Shown here: one piece after another, positions 62,162 through 64,000 of the stretch | Layout: each line of letters starts with the position of its first letter | Position numbering within the stretch: position 1 is the stretch's first letter | Assembly (NCBI GenBank): GCA_965238025.1 | Contig: OZ250162.1 | Location: 2,914,001-2,978,000 of the forward strand | Length of the DNA: 64,000 nucleotides | Source of the DNA: Pelagihabitans sp965238025 | GTDB taxonomy: Bacteria > Bacteroidota > Bacteroidia > Flavobacteriales > Flavobacteriaceae | Direction of reading: 5' to 3' | Translations under genes and position numbers: made by a program | Notes under the pieces: model-generated | Database searches by the model: none | The model's input: the letters and a program-made list of their open reading frames with translations, nothing else | What the model was told of the DNA's origin: nothing

Positions 62162-64000
62162 TTAATCCACTATCTTTTTTGGTCCTTCAATCTTTTCTTT
62201 TCCCATTGAGATCATATTGGCGAATAGTTTGTACGCTCCAGTGACTCCAGCTGGCAACTCCCTAAAGAAACTTAGCCCGGTGTACATATAATTGCCCTTG
62301 CCATAAGGCGCTACCAGTAAACTTCCTTTGGTCTCGGCTTCGCCCTTATCCTTCATAGATAAAATAGGGGTGAAGGCTTTGTCCCACTCGTTGGGAAAAT
62401 AGAGCCCTCGCTCTTGTACCCACCCATTAAAATCCGATTCCCCTATTTTATTGGGGAAGTTTACCAAGGAATGGTCTTGGGCGATAATACGTACTTCTGA
62501 TTTTTCATCGGTTACCCTGTCCCGCGAAAGTTTAAGGGGGTAGGGGGCAATGTTATCAAATTGTTTGTCCCATCGGCCGGCGGTATTGTATTGTATAATA
62601 AGGTTCCCGCCATTTTCTACGTAATCGAGTAAGTATTTTTGTTTGAATTTGAGCGCTTGAACAACATTGTAGGCCCGTATTCCTGTAACGATTGCATCGT
62701 ATTTTTTTAATGACCCCTCAGTAATATTTGCTGGATCGATAATATGTACGGAATAGCCAATTTGCTCCAAGCTTGTAGGCACATCGTCCCCGGCCCCTAC
62801 AATATAACCGATGTTTTGCCCCAATTTCTCTATGTTAAGGCGTACTACTTTGGCCTCGGAAGGCAAAAGAATAGATTGCTTAGGCACGTGGTCATAGTTG
62901 ATTTCTACCAATTCTTTTGAAATTTCCTGCCCTTCAATTTTAACAATAGGGGAAATATAACTTTCGTCTTCCCCAGTAGGAGGAGTCAGTGTGAAAACCA
63001 GCGTTTGTTGATCTCCTTTCTTCTGAATATTGAAAGGTTGCGACGCCATATCAACTGTCCAACCCTCAGAATGACGCAACTGTACCTCTCCTTTCGCATT
63101 GTCTTTGTGCGCTTTTACCGTAATCGGTACCTGTCTGGGTTCTCCACTGGAAAAAATCATGACCTTATCTTTAAAACTGGCAGTGGCCTTGGGGAGTACT
63201 TCAAAAGGCTCATAGAGTTCGCCCTTATTATTTTTGGCAAAACGATGTACGACCGGTTTTTCAATGGTAATCGTATATCCGTTAAAATCCAGTTCAAATT
63301 GGGCAGTAAATGCCCTTGGCGTTTCCGGTTTTCCGATCAAAGCCACATCATCAACGGTATACATGCCCAAACTTCCTTTTTCGGTCAACCAATACGGACT
63401 TGTATATGAAGTGTTTTGCGGAACCGTAAAGGTAGTCTCCAGATTCACTTTTTTATTAGCCGTCAAAGGATGGGTTTCAGTAACCGATTTTTCGGAGTTG
63501 ATGGCAAATGATTTTAACGCGATATTCGCCTCACTCCGATTAATGGCCTCTACTTTCATCTCCACTTCCGATCCTAAATGCGCATTTGCCGAGGTGGCGG
63601 ATGCTTCTAAATAAAGACCGCCAACGGAGAGAATAATATCTTCCAACTCTTTTAGTTTAATACCTTTCCAATGTCCGTCCGGCAATGAGCTTAGCACGTC
63701 ATGGGCTTTGAGCAATTCTGGCAAATGTTCACTTGGTTTGTTGAAATTGAAATCACTTTCAATAGGGGTAAGAATCGTTCCGATAGCAGTACCACCATCA
63801 ATACGAGACCAACTGGTATCAATACCCTCAAAAATGTTGTCTTTGTTCTCGGGAAGATCCCCTTTTAATAATTCAATATATTCGTTTTGACTGCCTCTTG
63901 TCGTAAGCCTTCCGAAACCTTGGCATAAATGCTGACTGCTCGCCAAAGAAGCTATTTCGTTATTTGATTTTCCTAAAATAGGGTAATAGGTTCCAACATC
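62162..64000 (-). CDS. PIG-L-family protein, C-terminal part (5' end outside window)
   Basis: About 612 codons are visible; the frame is open to the window edge, so the true start lies beyond 64000 and the in-window TTG near 63946 is internal. It lacks the metal-binding deacetylase motif, which would be in the missing N-terminal part. What is seen resembles the long C-terminal region of Bacteroidota PIG-L deacetylases: beta-sandwich stretches, then a ThuA/GATase-like fold (YDAIVTGIRAYN, LLDYVENGGNLIIQYN, YGKGNYMYTGLSFFRELPAGV). It probably acts on N-acetylated sugars, and forms an operon with the small peptide and the symporter. Confidence 0.78.
   Translation of the reverse strand, partial: DVGTYYPILGKSNNEIASLASSQHLCQGFGRLTTRGSQNEYIELLKGDLPENKDNIFEGIDTSWSRIDGGTAIGTILTPIESDFNFNKPSEHLPELLKAHDVLSSLPDGHWKGIKLKELEDIILSVGGLYLEASATSANAHLGSEVEMKVEAINRSEANIALKSFAINSEKSVTETHPLTANKKVNLETTFTVPQNTSYTSPYWLTEKGSLGMYTVDDVALIGKPETPRAFTAQFELDFNGYTITIEKPVVHRFAKNNKGELYEPFEVLPKATASFKDKVMIFSSGEPRQVPITVKAHKDNAKGEVQLRHSEGWTVDMASQPFNIQKKGDQQTLVFTLTPPTGEDESYISPIVKIEGQEISKELVEINYDHVPKQSILLPSEAKVVRLNIEKLGQNIGYIVGAGDDVPTSLEQIGYSVHIIDPANITEGSLKKYDAIVTGIRAYNVVQALKFKQKYLLDYVENGGNLIIQYNTAGRWDKQFDNIAPYPLKLSRDRVTDEKSEVRIIAQDHSLVNFPNKIGESDFNGWVQERGLYFPNEWDKAFTPILSMKDKGEAETKGSLLVAPYGKGNYMYTGLSFFRELPAGVTGAYKLFANMISMGKEKIEGPKKIVD

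Overview
The window comes from a member of the Bacteroidota, most likely a marine Flavobacteriaceae. The evidence is the housekeeping block on the right: START-like protein, class IV aminotransferase, YqgE, HU, fmt, recQ, DUF493, DUF4290, murA, a DUF6340-type lipoprotein and DUF2911. Promoter matches there fit the Bacteroidota TTG-N19-TAnnTTTG pattern. The M56/BlaI pair, OMP_b-brl-type receptor and SSS symporter next to a PIG-L protein fit the same group. No genus can be assigned without a search.

Region 1 (1-43784) is one large, visibly AT-rich hybrid NRPS/PKS locus with every gene on the + strand. In order it holds: an NRPS entering from the left edge (A-T-E-C, Asn-type adenylation code followed by an epimerase); a decayed ABC exporter; a CmcI-type SAM enzyme; a class III aminotransferase; an NRPS (half C-A-T-C-A-T); a one-module PKS (KS-AT-ACP); an NRPS with a TubC-type docking domain (C-A-T-E-degenerate C); fragments of a TonB-type receptor and of a phosphopantetheinyl transferase; a BlaI/M56-ankyrin regulatory pair; a remnant of an NRPS 3' end; the intact receptor; an L-threonine 3-dehydrogenase; a type II thioesterase; an orphan small protein; a SyrD/PvdE-type ABC exporter; an NRPS (C-A-T-C); a membrane-anchored secreted alpha/beta-hydrolase; two tandem permuted ATP-grasp proteins; and an intact Sfp-type phosphopantetheinyl transferase. 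No type I thioesterase domain is visible.

The locus carries decayed second copies of its own exporter, receptor N-terminus, NRPS 3' end and phosphopantetheinyl transferase. I read it as a mosaic of two related clusters, or an old duplication, from which redundant parts were lost. The predicted D-Asn module together with a signal-peptide hydrolase carrying C-terminal membrane helices suggests, as inference only, a prodrug-style N-acyl-D-Asn system like those of colibactin and xenocoumacin.

Region 2 (43774-44425) is the right edge: a truncated IS3-family orfA, a strong hairpin terminator, a tRNA-Met(CAT) gene, and a truncated second tRNA copy interrupted by a 32-bp GC-rich palindrome.

Region 3 (44560-64000) is ordinary, more GC-balanced chromosome. 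It covers tRNA formylation (fmt), DNA repair (recQ), peptidoglycan synthesis (murA, with Asp in place of the usual active-site Cys), secreted proteins, and at the end a minus-strand operon of a PIG-L-type protein, a 33-residue membrane peptide and an SSS symporter.
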